Source of the DNA: Bryopsis sp. KO-2023
Lineage: Eukaryota; Chlorophyta; Ulvophyceae; Bryopsidales; Bryopsidaceae
Direction: 5' to 3'
Assembly (NCBI GenBank): GCA_030272585.1
Contig: BSYQ01000009.1
Span: forward strand, 5,456,001 to 5,520,000
Length of the DNA stretch: 64,000 bases
Notes under the pieces: model-generated
Databases searched by the model: none
Seen by the model: only the letters and a program-made list of their open reading frames with translations
Told to the model about the DNA's origin: nothing
Shown: one piece after another, positions 1-10,906 of the stretch
Layout: every line of letters begins with the position of its first letter
Position numbering within the stretch: the stretch's first letter is position 1
Translations under genes and position numbers: made by a program

Positions 1-1463
1 ATATATTACTGGAAATGCAAACAGGTTTCCACTTTTTTTTCTCTCTCTCAAGTGAAAAAAAAAGGCTCCAGACCTTTTCAGATTTTTTTTTTCAATCTTG
101 TGTTTTTTTTGTTCTGGTTTGTTTGAGATTCTGGAATTTGACATTCCCAGAGCGGAATGTGGGGAAAATTTTGAAAGAACACCCCAGTCTTTTTTTAGTC
201 TGTTTTTTTGGTTGCGAGTGTGAGTGTGAGAGTGAGTTTCACTTTTCTGTGGAATAATCCTTTTGAGTGTGGTAATGTATGGTAGAGTTCTATTTTTAGC
301 CAAGGAGCAATATGTTGTTAGGCTTTCGAGGTTTGTATCTATTGAGAATAGCCGCTTTTGAAAAAAAAAAAAAAAGTGGACATCTAAAAAATCAGGGAGG
401 ACAATAAAAAACAATAGGCTGGCATAATTTTCCTAATTTATTGAACTGCTTTTTTTTGCACAAATGGATGGCTGCATGACAAAAAGTGTTCTAGCTGATT
501 TTGTGTTGGAATCAGGGAGAGAGGGGGGGGCTTATTTTCGAGGGGGAGTTGGAGAGGACAATCAATGGGTTCGGGAAAAAAATCGATGTTTCCCTCTGGG
601 GAAATTTTTAACTGGTTCTCCCTCCCTACCCTCTTCCCAACTGTCATTATTGCTTTTTGGGAAATCCTCCAATGCAATGGTCTCTTCTGGCTTCATGGGC
701 CAGTTAATATTTGTTCAGGGAGAGATTATCTGTCTTTTGGGGGTTGGGTGGAGGGTGCCTGCTGATATGTAAATGTTGAAAGCAGGGTTCATTGTGGGTT
801 CAGGGAATGTGGCTTCAGTTTTCAGTTTTTTTTGGGGGGGTGGGGGAACGGTTTTAACTGAGGCAAGCAGCCCGTCTTTATTATGTTAGATGTACTGGGT
901 AAAGGACATAATTGGGAAATTTGAGTGTTTTTTTATTTTTATTTTCTGAGTGCGGAGTTGGCTGTTGGCTCCAGAGACTGTGAAAGTGACGCTGGACCAT
1001 TCAAATGGTGCTGTTGATGTTGAGTGTGTTTGGAGAGTGGGGAAAAGGGACTGCTTTTTTTTGTTTTGTGCTTTCTGGTGGTGAGTGTTTTTTTTGTACT
1101 GTTCCCCAAGCAATTCAAGCCTGTGATGTTTGTCGAGTGTGTGGATTTGAAAAAATTGCCTCACTTTATGGATGCCCAACAAACAAGGTCCGTTCAATGC
1201 AGGTTTCTGGGCATCCCCTCACCTGTCTTTGGCCACCTTGCCTGCACTCTCTGTGTTGGGACCTGTGAATCCAAACAATCGCACCCCTCTGTGTGAATTC
1301 GTTTACAAACATAGGCAATCAGGAAAAATGATGGAAAATCCCACATAATTACGACGGAAATGACCTTCAATTGTCAGACTCCCATGCAGCGTCAAGAAGG
1401 AAGGGACGGGTTGCGATTCGCTCAGCGTCCGCTTCGTCTCCAACCAAGATTCACTTCAAGATT
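1..1463. other. T-rich non-coding stretch upstream of the G-patch gene
   Basis: I see no convincing coding exon here. Short open frames are low complexity, follow T runs and lack recognisable domains. A T run passing into a G run lies at about 826-840. The last ~100 bases before 1464 stay open in the frame of the G-patch gene but contain no in-frame ATG after the preceding stop, so they are more likely 5' UTR than coding. Confidence 0.5.
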
Positions 1464-2857
1464 ATGGCCACAGGCCCCATCCTTCCCTCCGCACAAGTCC
1501 AAGAAAAGTGAGTGGGGTTCCAAAGGGAGTGGGGCTGAAACTGCAGAGGCCTGGCTTTTAACATTTGCCTAGCATCAGACCTTCCAAGAGTCCCACACCA
1601 GAAAAATATCTTTTTCAATTGGAGAGCAATTGGTGTGAAAGCAAAAAAATGTCTCGGCGGTTATATTCTCTGCCAGATTTTTTCAAATGATTGAAGTAAG
1701 GACCAAGATCCGTGGTTCTATGTTTTGATTTCGTTTCTTTGCTGTTATATCAGAGCAGTCGTCGAAACTCCGGGAGTTGTGGAAAAAACAAGCTATACTG
1801 TGGAACCAACTAGTGTTGGATATCGCCTCCTGAAGAAATCTGGCTGGAAAGAAGGTACTGGACTTGGGCCAGATGGGAAGGTAAGGTGAAACTGAGAAGG
1901 GAGCGTGGAGGACTGATTGCGATCACTGCTTCTGGTTTCTTCAAGAAAGAAAGAATTGCTTCACCCAAAAATCATTTAGTACATTCTTGTATTTGGGTGA
2001 TAAGAGAATGCTTTTTGTTCACTAAGGGGTGCAAAGTTCCGGTCGAGGCATGGCATAATCGTGGCAGGAGGGGAGTGGGCTGTCCTGACCAGCGACAGAA
2101 GGCTCCGGAAACGTCCACTGATGTTTTGAAGACCAAAAAGAAGAAGAAGAAAAAAAAAAGGAAAAGGAAGAAAACTGGTCCAAAGGTTGGCAGCCCTGCT
2201 GGTTCGGAGACAGAACAGGAGGAGCAATTGAAAATCGCTGTTGCAAGGTGATCGACTACCACCTATATATATATATATAGGTGGTCTTTTTTGGTTGTTA
2301 TTGGAGAGCGGGATGTGCACTACCGCTGGAGTGTCTGGTCTGGTAATTTCTCATTGGTTATTAGAAAATATGGATGGAAAAGAGGTTTTTTTTCTTGCTC
2401 TCATATAAATCGAATTGAACCTAGTTTACACAAGGCCAAAACGCCGAGTGCAGCCCGTTCACGGAAATGTGTTACAGGCTGACTCAGAAAACTCATAGAA
2501 ACAGGCACGTAAATTGTCATTCTAGCACTCATTGTGGACGGCATTTGTTGGGCAAGTTTGTCGAATGTGAATTAAACATTCATTCGTTCATTCGTTCTTG
2601 CACAAATATGAACTTGGATATGGATATCCCCAACATGAAGAACAGCGCAGACGTGTTAGAATATTCTTGGAGGGTCTCGATACAATCCAAACACTGATAC
2701 TTAGGGCATATTTCTGTGGTGCAGGGAGACTGCAAGACAGGCTGCCATTCAGAGAGCATTGCGTAGAGAATTAAATGAAGAGAATACAGAGGGAGGTACA
2801 AACCCTCTCACCCGGATGAACAGGCTGAGCGACCTGAACCCTCTGTTGGATGATTGA
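1464..2857 (+). CDS. small G-patch domain protein, four exons, about 174 aa
   Basis: Exons 1464-1507, 1754-1880, 2027-2247 and 2725-2857 have matching phases (2, 0, 2) and GT-AG borders. G-patch proteins bind RNA and often activate DEAH/DExH helicases in splicing or ribosome assembly. The G-patch spans exons 2 and 3: VGYRLLKKSGWKEGTGLGP followed across the junction by GKGCKVPVEAW and the closing RRGVG. Exon 3 then carries a lysine/arginine-rich basic stretch, a likely nuclear localisation or RNA contact. Exon 4 ends in NPLLDD and TGA. The start is the first in-frame ATG after the upstream stop and sits in a good context (ATTATGGCC). The gene converges on DPH1. I cannot assign it to a specific G-patch orthologue. 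Confidence 0.8.
2257..2284. repeat. AT-rich hairpin in the last G-patch intron
   Basis: An inverted repeat with arms ACCACC plus alternating TA on the left and its complement ending GGTGGT on the right. It lies just inside intron 3 of the G-patch gene. It is probably a simple TA microsatellite hairpin. Confidence 0.6.
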
Positions 2858-3342
2858 GATTTGAAGTGGGAAGGAAAAGTTCCAGAAGTACAATCCTTGC
2901 ATCAGATGACAAATCCCCTTGGTCTTCACAATATCTGTTTGCATGCCATAGCTGCCATCCTGCCAGGCAAATTTAAGCTACGTCTGATTGCCCATGCAAT
3001 ATGGGCTTCAGATAGGACCAGGGCAGCCATCAGTGGGGTATTGCTCCCTGTAGTCAGAATACTGGGATGCACACTAGTTCCATGCCACATCTTATCATGT
3101 CATTCTTGGGTGGTGGCTCTGCAACAAGGATCCTAGGGCCTTGTCTCGATTCGGTGTCTGTATTGACCTGCCTGTAATTTTAGATGAAAGATGGTTTCAT
3201 TTATGGAAAATTAAGAAGAGTAATGAAACATACTACTTTTCTACCCAATTTCATCCCATCCTCAGAAACCCAGTCCATTCGCTGCCAAAAACACTGCTGT
3301 TGCAAGAGCCCCCTGATACGAAATATCCCCTTGAAAGCACCC
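2858..3342. other. convergent intergenic spacer between the G-patch gene and DPH1
   Basis: Spacer of 485 bp between two stop codons facing each other. It should contain both 3' UTRs. I see no domain-bearing frame and no clear strong terminator signal. Confidence 0.5.
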
Positions 3343-5783
3343 CTATTTTTTCCTGATCAAAGGACTACTCGTGGGTTTCTTTTTCTTCTTGTGGTAGGAG
3401 CTGTTCCATTGACCCCCATCTTTTGCATAGTAATCCATTGGGTATGCTGGTGCGATTGTCTCGGCTGTTTCCAAGTCTTCCCACCAAGGTTTCACCGCTC
3501 CAAGCGCAACCATAGTTTCGTAAGGCGTTAAAGTCGGCTTCTTGAATTCATCCCCTGAGAATACGGCAACGCCATCGATACTCAGTACCTCCACGGATTT
3601 GTTGTCAGACATACATACCACTGCTGAGAAATCGAGGCATCACAGAGAAAGAAATAAAAGTTTCCAAACAAGGAGATAACACCTACCCCAATATCACAAA
3701 AAATGAAATAAAAGTTTCCAATCAAGGAGATAACACCTACCCCAATCGATGGACAACCTTGGACAAGCGATTTGTACCCATGCATCGATGTTCTTGATTT
3801 TAGTCAGCCTTGGCGGCATGATTTCAGACATCACGAACTTCGTTATGGATTTCTCTTTGTCCTTCAAGAGTCGAGTTATTGTTGAGAGAATGGCAGGGTT
3901 CCCTTGGCGCCCTAGAGCCCCCAGTATGACACCCCATCTCGACGCCCCACTGGCGGTCAGCACAGCATTCTTTCTTTGTCGCTGCATGCCTGCATGGTCG
4001 TATTCTTCCAGAAACATCTTTTTGCTGTAGGGATCATACCTGTTGAATCACACTGGTCTTATTTCCAATCGAAATCATGTTTTCTATTACGGTGTAATAT
4101 ATATATATATATTTTTTTTATTTATTTATTTATTATTTTTTTTTGAGGGGGTTGCAACGAATGCTAAATGTAAAAACTCTGAAGGATAAAACTAAAATGT
4201 CCAGCCCGAAGATCCTATCAAATCAAATGCTCGTGAGTTTCTGTAAGAGTGTGTGCATGCATGTGGAAAGCACCTGTACGCGGGTATGGCTGGATTGGCA
4301 ATCATTATTGCTTCCAGATGAAACCGGCCATCAGCAACGAACACTATAGCCGAAGTTCCATCTTTCACCAACGGAGCTGTACATCCCAAGACTTCCCCTT
4401 GTGACAGCGGCCTGCTCTGGGGAACAGTTAAGGAAGGGAACCTCCCAGCCAGCTCCACTTTACAAGCCTAGATAGAATTTCAGACAAAAAACACGCATCT
4501 CAGCTGATTTTTCCGGCGTCGTTGATTTCAACCCAATATCACCACCCCTAATTGACCTTTTTCGATCGCCGCTTGATGGGCAAGGTCCCAACACGTCACT
4601 ACTTAACATTAAACAAAACTACTCAAAAAATTGCCTGCTGTGCTATTCCCACAAGGTTGATGAGAATACTTCCCCCAACAATTCAAAGGAGGTTTCACAG
4701 CGATCCAATTAAATATCTCTATGACTGACCTGGACAGCTTTGGCGAACTGAATGGTACCTGCGAGAGCAATGTTTGACCCTTCCTCGAAGTGACTCTCCA
4801 CCGTTCCCACCAAATGCTTGACGTCGAAATCGATTGTAACAAACACATACAAGCAGGGGACATCTGTAACATCAACTGGTACTAGGCAACTGTGGCCGTA
4901 ATGCACCAAAAGGTCGGCCTCCAAAGCCTTTGCAGAAAAATCATCCACACAGCATGCCCCATACGTTACATCTCCCAGGACAAAGCAGTGCTCTGCCCCT
5001 CCAAACCTTGCCAAAACAAAAAAAGGGGGGGGGGGGGGGGTTGGCGGTTCACCAAAGAAAAACCCAAGAGGTTCAAATTCAAATTGTGGTGATCATCGTA
5101 CCCTGTTTTTTTCCCAAGGACAGTTTGTTTTTTCAATAAATATAGACTCCAAACAGAACTGTTTCGGGGTGCCTGAAATATGATATACAGCCACTACAAT
5201 CAGTATAAAAGTGAATAGGCAAATCCAAACCTCAAAATGGAAGTCCTTGAAGATTGGGCGGTACCTTTCGAGGATGTCTGCAATTATGCAGGAATACATC
5301 AGCAACCCCTCCGGAAACTGAAGAGCCACAGTTTTCGCCCCCTTCTGTCGAATTCGCCAAATGGTCTTGTGAATCTCTTGCACCAACGAAAAGGTTTCTC
5401 AGTAAACGGCAGCACCACCCTCCCAAGAAGCAAACAGAAAAATTAGCATTTCTTGCTGGTAAAAGGAAGGAGGGCAGAAGGATCACCTCGAAGCCATAAT
5501 TGTCAGGCAGCACCGACATTGCTTCTCGAAGGTCCTCATCGGTCAGTATGCTTTCAGGAATCTGCTGATGCAAACACTCGTAATCAAATTTTGTTCTTTA
5601 ACCATGTGTTTCGGGAGAAGGTCTGTCTGTGCTTTTCCACCTCTTTCTTTCTATTTTCCCCTCCCAAATGCTTTTTTTCTTCACCTGATGTTGAATGGCG
5701 GATCTAGGTGCTTGTCCTTTTACGACTTGCCCAGAAAATCGACGAGGTGCGTCCCCTCCCCTCTCGTCAGCCGTTCCAGACAT
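3343..5783 (-). CDS. DPH1: 2-(3-amino-3-carboxypropyl)histidine synthase subunit 1 (diphthamide biosynthesis DPH1), seven exons
   Basis: Exons in gene order: 5783-5685, 5564-5487, 5374-5265, 5006-4730, 4467-4274, 4039-3741, 3554-3343. All junctions are GT-AG with consistent phases and give about 422 residues, close to the usual DPH1 length. With DPH2, DPH1 is a radical-SAM-like enzyme that moves the aminocarboxypropyl group of S-adenosylmethionine to a histidine of elongation factor 2 in the cytosol. The three iron-sulphur cysteines sit in their usual contexts: [12 protein letters not shown] (exon 4), LGCTAP (exon 5) and [11 protein letters not shown] (exon 6). Other landmarks are [16 protein letters not shown] and LVHYGHSC. 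The start codon at 5783 is the first in-frame ATG of a plausible first exon. It shares a short upstream region with PANB. The stop is TAG. Confidence 0.93.
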
Positions 5784-6057
5784 TCGAAGACCAAAATTGC
5801 CGCATGCACTAGTCTGGGTTCCTTTTTTTTTTGGGGGGGGGGGGGGGATTTGTTGATGCAAATCGCAGGAAAAACGCTCCAAATTGACAGATTGCAACAT
5901 CGCTTCTTGGGTTTTGGTTGGGGTTACGAGAGAGGAGTTGTGGCGCGCTGTTGAAGCGGTCACGACGTTCCCTGGAGGAGAAAGCGACGTCTGTTCGGCG
6001 ACTGCGTTGTACGTTTCACGACTTTCCCCTCCTGAGCACATTCTGGAGACGTCGAGG
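5784..6057. promoter_or_regulatory. shared divergent promoter region of DPH1 and PANB
   Basis: The two start codons are 274 bp apart on opposite strands, so both promoters and both 5' UTRs must overlap or lie within this interval. The region contains a T run followed by about 15 G (5823-5847) and a CG-richer half near PANB. I see no TATA box placed clearly for either gene. Shared regulation is an inference from the spacing only. Confidence 0.55.
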
Positions 6058-7761
6058 ATGTTTAACAAGATGTTATCGCGGAGGGATCTATTTTCAGCCG
6101 CGCTCAGAACTGTAAACTCGGTCTTGGAAGGTAGGCGTCGTAACGCTGGACTAGAAGGGTGCGGCTCGACTCGCAGGGGCTGCGGAAAGTTCACAAATTG
6201 TTGGTTTTTTGACGTCCGAGCGTCGTGAGTTGCCGCATAGGTTACGGACGGGGCTTTCCTTTCGTGTCGCAACGCGCTGCGTCGATTTTGCCCGAGAACG
6301 TCGTGTACTCGGGCCCCAGTTCCGCCCCGCCGAAGAGAGTGACGCTTCGGACACTGGGTGGGAAATACAAGCGCAAGGAGCCGATCACCATGGTCACAGC
6401 TTACGACTATCCCTCGGCCGTCCACGTATGACGTAGGAAGGCACACACCCGGGTTTTCCTTTCCAAAGAACTGACGTCTATGACGCAAATATCAAATCTG
6501 TAGTTGCGATCCCAACCGATTGAAGCCATCCAGGTTGTACTGGATGTGAATTGTCAATGTGTGTCTGTCTTCTGTCAGGTTGATCAGGCTGGCATAGATA
6601 TTCTGTTAGTTGGAGATTCCGTGGCGATGGTTGTGCATGGACATGACACCACTCTGCCCATAACACTGGACGATATGCTAGTCCATTGTCGATCTGTTTC
6701 CCGGGGTGCACGGAGAGCATTTCTTTTGGGGGACATGCCCTTTGGCAGCTATGAGGCTTCCCCGGAGCAAGCAGTTCATTCTGCTGTTCGTTTGTTGAAG
6801 GAGGGCTCAGTGGATGGTGTCAAGTTGGAGGGGGCAAGCAAGAAGCGCTTGGAATCTGTCAGAGCAGTGGTGGATGCAGGGGTGGCTGTCATGGGGCATA
6901 TCGGACTCACCCCGCAAATGATCAGTGTCATAGGTACATCATTCAGACAGAAATCTGGCATTGGTATTTGAGGGATAGCTTGATTTCTTTTTCACCACAT
7001 AGGATTTGTAAAGGGGGGACGGGTTGTAATTTGGGGCAGTGAAGGAAAAATGGACTGGTTGTGTAGGTGGGTTTCGTCCCCAGGGTCAGGCTGCCAAAGG
7101 AGCTCTCCAAGTGGTGGAAGAGGCACAGCTCCTGCGTGATGCTGGTTGTTTTGGTCTTGTTTTGGAGTGTGTTCCTGCTGCTGTGGCGGCAGCTGTTCAA
7201 AAGGCTGCGGGGATACCCGTCATAGGGATTGGAGCGGGTCCTGCCTGTGATGGCCAGGTAATGCTTACTAATAGCTCACCCCTTTCTGGGAGATGAACTC
7301 CTGTTGCTCGACTTTACCCTTTTGGAAGACGAGTTTCAGCAGAGTCCATAGAGTTGCTTGCATACATAGATAATAGTGGGATGCCTTTTTTGGAATACAT
7401 TGCCAGTTTGTGGAGAAGTAAACAGGAGGCAGTAGTGAGGTTCGGTTTTTTTTTTTTGGATGTCCTTAACTAGGTGCTGGTATATCATGATTTGCTGGGA
7501 TTCATGCAACATCCCCACCATGCGAAAGTCACTCCAAAATTTTGCAAACAATATGGGAAAGTCGGGGAGGTCATACAAAGAGCTCTTCAAGGATACAAGG
7601 CTGAGGTGGAATCGAGAGAGTTCCCTTCAAAGCAATATTCGCCATACAAAATAAAACCAGAGGAAGTAGAAATTTTCGTCAAGGAGCTTGAGAATAGAGG
7701 GATGGGCTCAGCAGCATCAGCAGCTGAAGAGGAATTTAACTCGACAAAAGATCCACATTGA
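6058..7761 (+). CDS. PANB: 3-methyl-2-oxobutanoate hydroxymethyltransferase (ketopantoate hydroxymethyltransferase), five exons, organelle-targeted
   Basis: Exons 6058-6130, 6241-6425, 6579-6933, 7067-7257 and 7474-7761 join in phase to about 363 residues. The enzyme makes ketopantoate from 2-oxoisovalerate and methylene-tetrahydrofolate, the first committed step to pantothenate and CoA. The barrel starts at TAYDYPSAV. Metal and catalytic acids are recognisable: GDS (about residue 99), [16 protein letters not shown], and the base in LECVP. The phosphate-region motif is [13 protein letters not shown]. The first ~60 residues are rich in Arg, Ser and Ala, poor in acids and open with [17 protein letters not shown], which fits a mitochondrial presequence as in plants. 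The C-terminus extends past the bacterial enzyme with a helical tail ending at TGA. Confidence 0.94.
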
Positions 7762-7942
7762 ATTTGATTTTTCTTTTCATTTTTTTACAATTGTTTGTTG
7801 TAATCCATTCACTATTGTCGCAGGATGGAAATTCGAAAAAACACTATATATACATATCCAGGACCTCTGGCCTATATTGCTTCTCGCACATGCAGCTGAA
7901 AAAAAGCAAAGCGATCAACACTCCCCACCATCGACCCACACA

Positions 7943-9956
7943 TTATCCTTCCACTTTTTTTATGTCAAAATTGCATGGTAAAGGCACTGCACCACACAGA
8001 AGCGATAAGCCTTTCAATTCCCTGACACCGAAGTTTTCAGGCAACGTTTCCAACAGCATTTCGCCCAGTTCGTCGCAAAAGCATCCTCCCTGAGTCCATC
8101 CGCTAACGTTTTCGCAGCAAACATCATTCAGCCCAGAAACGCAAGTCGTGAGTCCGACGAACGATGCCATGCACTGAGAATTGTTCACGACCTCTGGGGA
8201 AAGTCGCCTCCGAACATCTTTATCCGTGCTTGCATCCTTGGGTGTAAACAGCATCATGTGTGGCATAAGGATGTCTTGACTGTCGGGACCAACTCCAGTT
8301 TCCGGGTTAACATACAAGCGCTGGGCAAGCAAGACTTGGGTATCCTTTGGGACGCTCCGGCCGCCTTCAAAAGGGATGGCAGTGCAGAAAGGAACACCTG
8401 TGCAGTCCCTAGCGAACCTGACAGCGTACAGATATTGCTGCATATCCTCGTATTTCGTGCCCTTCAGGAATTCCTGCGCGCTTCCCTCGATTTCCATATC
8501 ATCTACTGAGGCCACACCCATGCGGGCAATAGGATCGCTCACGGCGACGTTATTGTACAGCGTGGTTCCTACCACCCGGTGGTTGACCCCCACGACGTAG
8601 CTGAACTTTTCCGTCGTGTCGAGAAGCATCAATGGGTAAGTTGAGAGATACATCGCGTCCCTGTTGTCCCCGTTGCAGTAGTCGATTTCTCGCCTGACGC
8701 AGTCCGCCCCATAGTCGATGTCCATTAGCCCGAGAGAAGAGGCTGCCCCAAAGCCATGGGCGACGACGTGGTTGCCCGAGTAAGTCTCCTCCACTTTGGA
8801 AATCAACTCTTCGAGCGCCTCTGCAAGGAAACCCTCCGGATTGGATCCATCATCTCCTTCTGCCGCTCTGGGAATTACCTCTGGCTGTGGAAGCGTGAAG
8901 AGGTCCGCTTCGGGGTTGGAGGGGGGTGTAAAAACCACTGGAGTCATTCGCCATGCGGAAAGCGGGTCAGCTTCAGCATACCTCGTGAAGTCATCCTTGT
9001 TGTTGTCTGGCAAGATATTTCTCACAATCATGGAATAGTACGAGTAATAGGGATTTTCTTCGCTGGCCAGTCCAACTTCTCCAAAGCCAGTCGGGATACC
9101 AATCACGTTGACAATGTTTCTTATTCCATGCTGTTTGAGCACCTCGCCAGCGACTCTCTCCGCCCTTGCAACAGCCGAGACGGATGCTCCCATCAGTACC
9201 AGAGTGATTTCGTTAAAAGCGCTCCTATGGGAGGCGATTTCTTCTTTATCCGCCAGGAAATCTAGATCCTGAGGCTGGTCTGCTGAAGTCCTCAGTCGGT
9301 TCTCAAATCCAAAAGACCCCTTGGGCTCCCGAACGATACTTTTGGTGTCGCCCAAGGAACCGAAAACAGACACCCATTCACTCTGTGCCTCGGAGTACAT
9401 GTCATATACGTAGCCTGTGACGGAGAAGTATCTGCTTATCTCAGGTGGTGGAGTACAACCAAAGAGCATCAACACTTCGTCTTGTCTCAGTTGCCAATTT
9501 GGGGAAAACCCCTCGGTCCAGCCCTGGGATCCATCTAGATTCGACACGCTCCATTCTGGTAAGTCGAATGTCCCGTCGAGTTTCTTTCCCAGCTCCTCGC
9601 TCGGAGACAGTGGAAGCGTGAAGAGTCCGTATGGGCTCTTTGGGTTCGTGTACGCACAGTTCTTTTCTTCACAGTCGACCACTTCGTCTTCCCCGACCAG
9701 AGTAAAGTCCAAGCTGCCTTTCTGCACCTCGAAAACGGCTTTCCTCTGAAGTGCGGCGAGAAGGTCCCCCTCTATTTGCTCCTTTAGAGACAGACAGCGA
9801 TCTGTGCAACACACCACAGTTAGAATCACCAACGACATTTCCCACAGGTCGCATGTGCAGAACTCGGTGAGTGCGGCATGGATTCTTACCCTGAGTCCCA
9901 GCGACTGCTAGAGCGAAGCATAATGCCACGGTAACTAGGCTTCCAAAGAAGCGCAT
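7943..9956 (-). CDS. large secreted protein with a C-terminal eight-cysteine (lipid-transfer/2S-albumin-type) module, two exons, 641 aa
   Basis: Exon 1 is 9956-9890 and encodes a clear signal peptide (MRFFGSLVTVALCFALAVAG). A GTAAGA donor leads to exon 2, 9801-7943, phase 1. I do not recognise the ~540-residue ectodomain. It has acidic, proline-rich stretches and a conspicuous LMLFGCTPPPEISRYF segment about 100 residues in. The last ~75 residues have the cysteine order C-X9-C-X7-CC-X10-CXC-X26-C-X6-C. This is the eight-cysteine framework of plant nsLTPs and 2S albumins, with a short second spacing. The protein is probably extracellular or vacuolar. It lies tail-to-tail with PANB, 181 bp apart. 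Function is unknown; lipid binding by the tail is possible but inferred from the cysteine pattern alone. Confidence 0.8.
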
Positions 9957-10906
9957 CCTTCAAGAATTTTGAACGAGATCTCTCCTGGTAGCGGGCTCGG
10001 CGAAACACAGTTGAGCACAGATTTAGCTCGAATTGCGTTCGACCGTAGTTTTCTGTGAATTTTTTTTTTGTGGACTTTTGGCTCGTGCGCGTCCAAATAA
10101 GGGTGTGTGCACAACATCGGAACTTTTCTTGGAAAATTAACATACGGACAGAAGTGTCAAAGAGAAAAGTTACGTGTCCTGATCCGAGAATCAGAGCTCG
10201 ACTGGAGACCTTGGGGAAGAGCGACGGCTCACCCCAGAAGAACAACTGGAAAAGCACTTGGTCTCATGCATTGCCCCGTTCCTATACAGGGGATATATCC
10301 CACCTGAGCAACGGCTCTGGAGCCGTTGCAGTTTGGACGCCATACCCAGTGTTGTGAAATGGATGCGAGAGTAGTTTCACAACACCAGGAATTCTGGAAC
10401 GAATACAGACGACAGACGTTGGGGTCTGTGCGGTCCTTTCTTTTTCCACTGATAGGGCTCTGAACAAGAAAAAATGACAACCAAAGATATATATCCGCAC
10501 AAAGAATCCACATGATGCCAGTTTGTTTTCCTCAAGAGATTGCACATCCTTCATCTTGTCTTCCAACCCATATTCCTAGTTCCCCGTTGCATGTATCTCT
10601 CAATCAATGAATGAATCAATCAATGATTGCACCTCTCTCTGAAATCCACCATTGCTCAGGGGGTTGTCACGATCCCAACAGTTGTTTTCAATCAACTGTA
10701 ATTTGATGTTTGTTTGTTTGTTTGTTTGTTTGTTTTCAATCAATCAATAATTACAACCCACATCAAACAAACGCCATCACCCTCCATGATGCTGCAACAG
10801 TTGTTTTCATGTGTCATCCACAACTTCAACATGACGACTATTTGAGGATCAATTTTGCGGTTCGAATTTGCGGCGTGGGGGTGTGGTGCACTGTGACGAT
10901 TTTTCG
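9957..10906. other. divergent intergenic region, no gene recognised
   Basis: Lies between the start codons of the eight-cysteine protein (-) and the GT31 gene (+). It contains a short TGTT tandem repeat at about 10,707-10,735 flanked by two copies of TTTTCAATCAA. I see no domain-bearing frame. Upstream regulatory DNA of both genes should be here, but no element can be named. Confidence 0.45.
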
